Notes under the pieces: generated by a model
Database searches by the model: none
What the model was told of the DNA's origin: nothing
The model's input: the letters and a program-made list of their open reading frames with translations, nothing else
Shown here: positions 15,778 to 16,666 of the stretch, in pieces
Layout: each line of letters begins with the position of its first letter
Position numbering within the stretch: the stretch's first letter is position 1
Position numbers and translations under genes: made by a program
Origin: an uncultured beta proteobacterium
Lineage (GTDB): Bacteria; Pseudomonadota; Gammaproteobacteria; Burkholderiales; Burkholderiaceae
Reading direction: 5' to 3'
Length of the DNA: 16,666 nt
Assembly: GCA_903835865.1 (NCBI GenBank)
Contig: CAILON010000128.1
Coordinates: 1 to 16,666, forward strand

Positions 15778-15788
15778 AGGAGAATTAG

Positions 15789-16037
15789 ATGCTACCAACC
15801 ACTGAGCAGATTGAGGGCTATATCAAGCAAGGCATAACCTGTACCCATATCAAGGTAGAGGGTGATGGACAGCATTTTTTTGCCACTATTGTGAGTCCCC
15901 AATTTGAGGGCAAGCGTTTAATTCAGCGTCATCAGTTGGTATATGGGGCAATGGGCGATCGTATGAAAGCCGAAGTTCATGCTTTATCGATTAAGGCATT
16001 TACCCCCGAAGAGTTTGCGCAGAATCCTGCCGCATAA
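15789..16037 (+). CDS. ibaG: BolA-family protein IbaG
   Basis: A small cytoplasmic protein of the BolA/IbaG family. Family members bind monothiol glutaredoxins and share a 2Fe-2S cluster; E. coli IbaG (YrbA) has been linked to acid stress. The 82 residues show the class II KH-like fold pattern: helix EQIEGYIKQGI (6-16), strands with IKVEGDGQHFFATIVSP (21-37), GKRLIQRHQLVYGAMG (41-56) and the C-terminal HALSIKAFTPEEF (64-76). His29 and the invariant His64 are the likely cluster-ligand candidates. A strong ribosome-binding site, AAAGGAGA at 15776-15783, overlaps the end of the permease stop codon and is 5 nt from the ATG. The location just upstream of murA is conserved across beta- and gammaproteobacteria and supports IbaG over BolA. 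Confidence 0.92.
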   Translation: MLPTTEQIEGYIKQGITCTHIKVEGDGQHFFATIVSPQFEGKRLIQRHQLVYGAMGDRMKAEVHALSIKAFTPEEFAQNPAA

Positions 16038-16084
16038 AATAGCCTCACTCTTCATTACATAAAAGTATTTACTGGAATTGTTTC
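16038..16084 (+). promoter_or_regulatory. ibaG-murA gap with possible internal promoter
   Basis: TAAAAT at 16035-16040 overlaps the ibaG stop codon and resembles a -10 element (5 of 6), followed by AGCCTCA (16041-16047) as in the mlaC upstream gap. The -35 region is not convincing. GGAA at 16074-16077 is a fair ribosome-binding site 7 nt before the murA ATG. Confidence 0.3.
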
Positions 16085-16666
16085 ATGGATAAATTAAGAA
16101 TGGTTGGCGGAACCCCACTTAAGGGTGAGGTAGTCATTGCTGGCGCAAAGAACGCGGCACTCCCCATTCTTTGCGCTTGTTTATTAACTGACCAGCCTAT
16201 CGTTTTACGCAATGTTCCCGATTTACAGGATGTGCGCACGATGCTCAAGCTCCTGCAGGAAATTGGAGTGACGGTCACATTTCCGGATCAGGCTGATCGC
16301 AGCCATTTAGTTTTAAATGCTTCCGTTATTAAAAGTTCTGAAGCCACCTATGAGATGGTGAAAACCATGCGCGCCTCCATCTTGGTATTAGGCCCTTTGC
16401 TCGCCAGAATGCATAGTGCTAAGGTGTCTTTGCCTGGCGGCTGCGCTATTGGTGCACGTCCTGTCGATCAGCATATCAAAGGCCTAAAGGCTATGGGTGC
16501 CACGATCAAAATTAAGAGCGGCTATATACAAGCAGAAACTAAACCGCCGCTTGGTCGATTAAAAGGCGCTTCTATATTGACCGACATGATTACCGTGACG
16601 GGTACAGAAAATTTACTGATGGCAGCAACGCTCGCCTCTGGAACCACCATTTTAGAAAATGCAGCA
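16085..16666 (+). CDS. murA: UDP-N-acetylglucosamine 1-carboxyvinyltransferase MurA (5' part, runs off the window)
   Basis: MurA transfers enolpyruvate from phosphoenolpyruvate to UDP-GlcNAc, the first committed step of peptidoglycan precursor synthesis in the cytoplasm. The window holds the first 194 residues of a family usually about 420 long; the reading frame is open to the last base. Substrate residues Lys22 and Asn23 lie in GAKNAALP (20-27), at the same numbers as in E. coli. Arg96 in VKTMRASI corresponds to E. coli Arg91. The active-site loop [15 protein letters not shown] (116-130) has Cys120 and Arg125, equivalent to E. coli Cys115 and Arg120; the cysteine means the enzyme should be fosfomycin-sensitive in principle. 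The gene starts 47 bp after ibaG with GGAA as a modest ribosome-binding site. A second Met at residue 6 is possible, but the first fits the family length. Confidence 0.95.
   Translation, partial: MDKLRMVGGTPLKGEVVIAGAKNAALPILCACLLTDQPIVLRNVPDLQDVRTMLKLLQEIGVTVTFPDQADRSHLVLNASVIKSSEATYEMVKTMRASILVLGPLLARMHSAKVSLPGGCAIGARPVDQHIKGLKAMGATIKIKSGYIQAETKPPLGRLKGASILTDMITVTGTENLLMAATLASGTTILENAA

Overview
The window looks like a piece of core chromosome from a betaproteobacterium of the Burkholderiaceae, most likely Polynucleobacter or a close relative. This is an inference from three things: base composition in the mid-40s % GC (a few lines counted by eye), protein sequence flavour, and the gene order gltB-gltD-mlaFEDAC-mlaB-ABC transporter pair-bolA/ibaG-murA, which I recall as typical of that family. 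No tRNA, rRNA, CRISPR array, prophage or complete insertion sequence was seen.

Layout. At the left edge a minus-strand gene (18-746) encodes an unrecognised single-pass membrane protein with a coiled coil and a small C-terminal domain. A 105-bp divergent intergenic region separates it from mrcA (852-3185), the bifunctional peptidoglycan synthase PBP1A. Just 12 bp after mrcA lies a REP-associated tyrosine transposase-like (RAYT/Y1) gene (3198-3902). It is followed by a 195-bp intergenic region with an imperfect long-range inverted repeat and a plausible gltB promoter. The two glutamate synthase genes gltB (4098-8843) and gltD (8882-10345) come next.

Only 10 bp after gltD begins a compact Mla (maintenance of lipid asymmetry) locus: mlaF (ATPase), mlaE (permease), mlaD (MCE protein), mlaA (outer-membrane lipoprotein), mlaC (periplasmic carrier) and mlaB (STAS protein). 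A YadG/YadH-type ABC-2 exporter pair follows, then a BolA-family gene (ibaG) and the 5' part of murA, which runs off the right edge (16085 to beyond 16666).

How the genes work together. Most of the window concerns the cell envelope. PBP1A polymerises and cross-links peptidoglycan, MurA commits UDP-GlcNAc to that pathway, and Mla moves phospholipids between the outer and inner membranes. GltBD makes glutamate from glutamine and 2-oxoglutarate. From gltB to murA all genes point the same way with short gaps or overlaps, so long polycistronic transcripts are likely, with possible internal promoters before mlaC and murA.

Most of this is ordinary conserved chromosome, and I see no convincing new multi-gene system. 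The points most worth checking are the unidentified gene beside mrcA, the apparently leaderless start of mrcA, and the solitary RAYT gene with its nearby inverted repeats.
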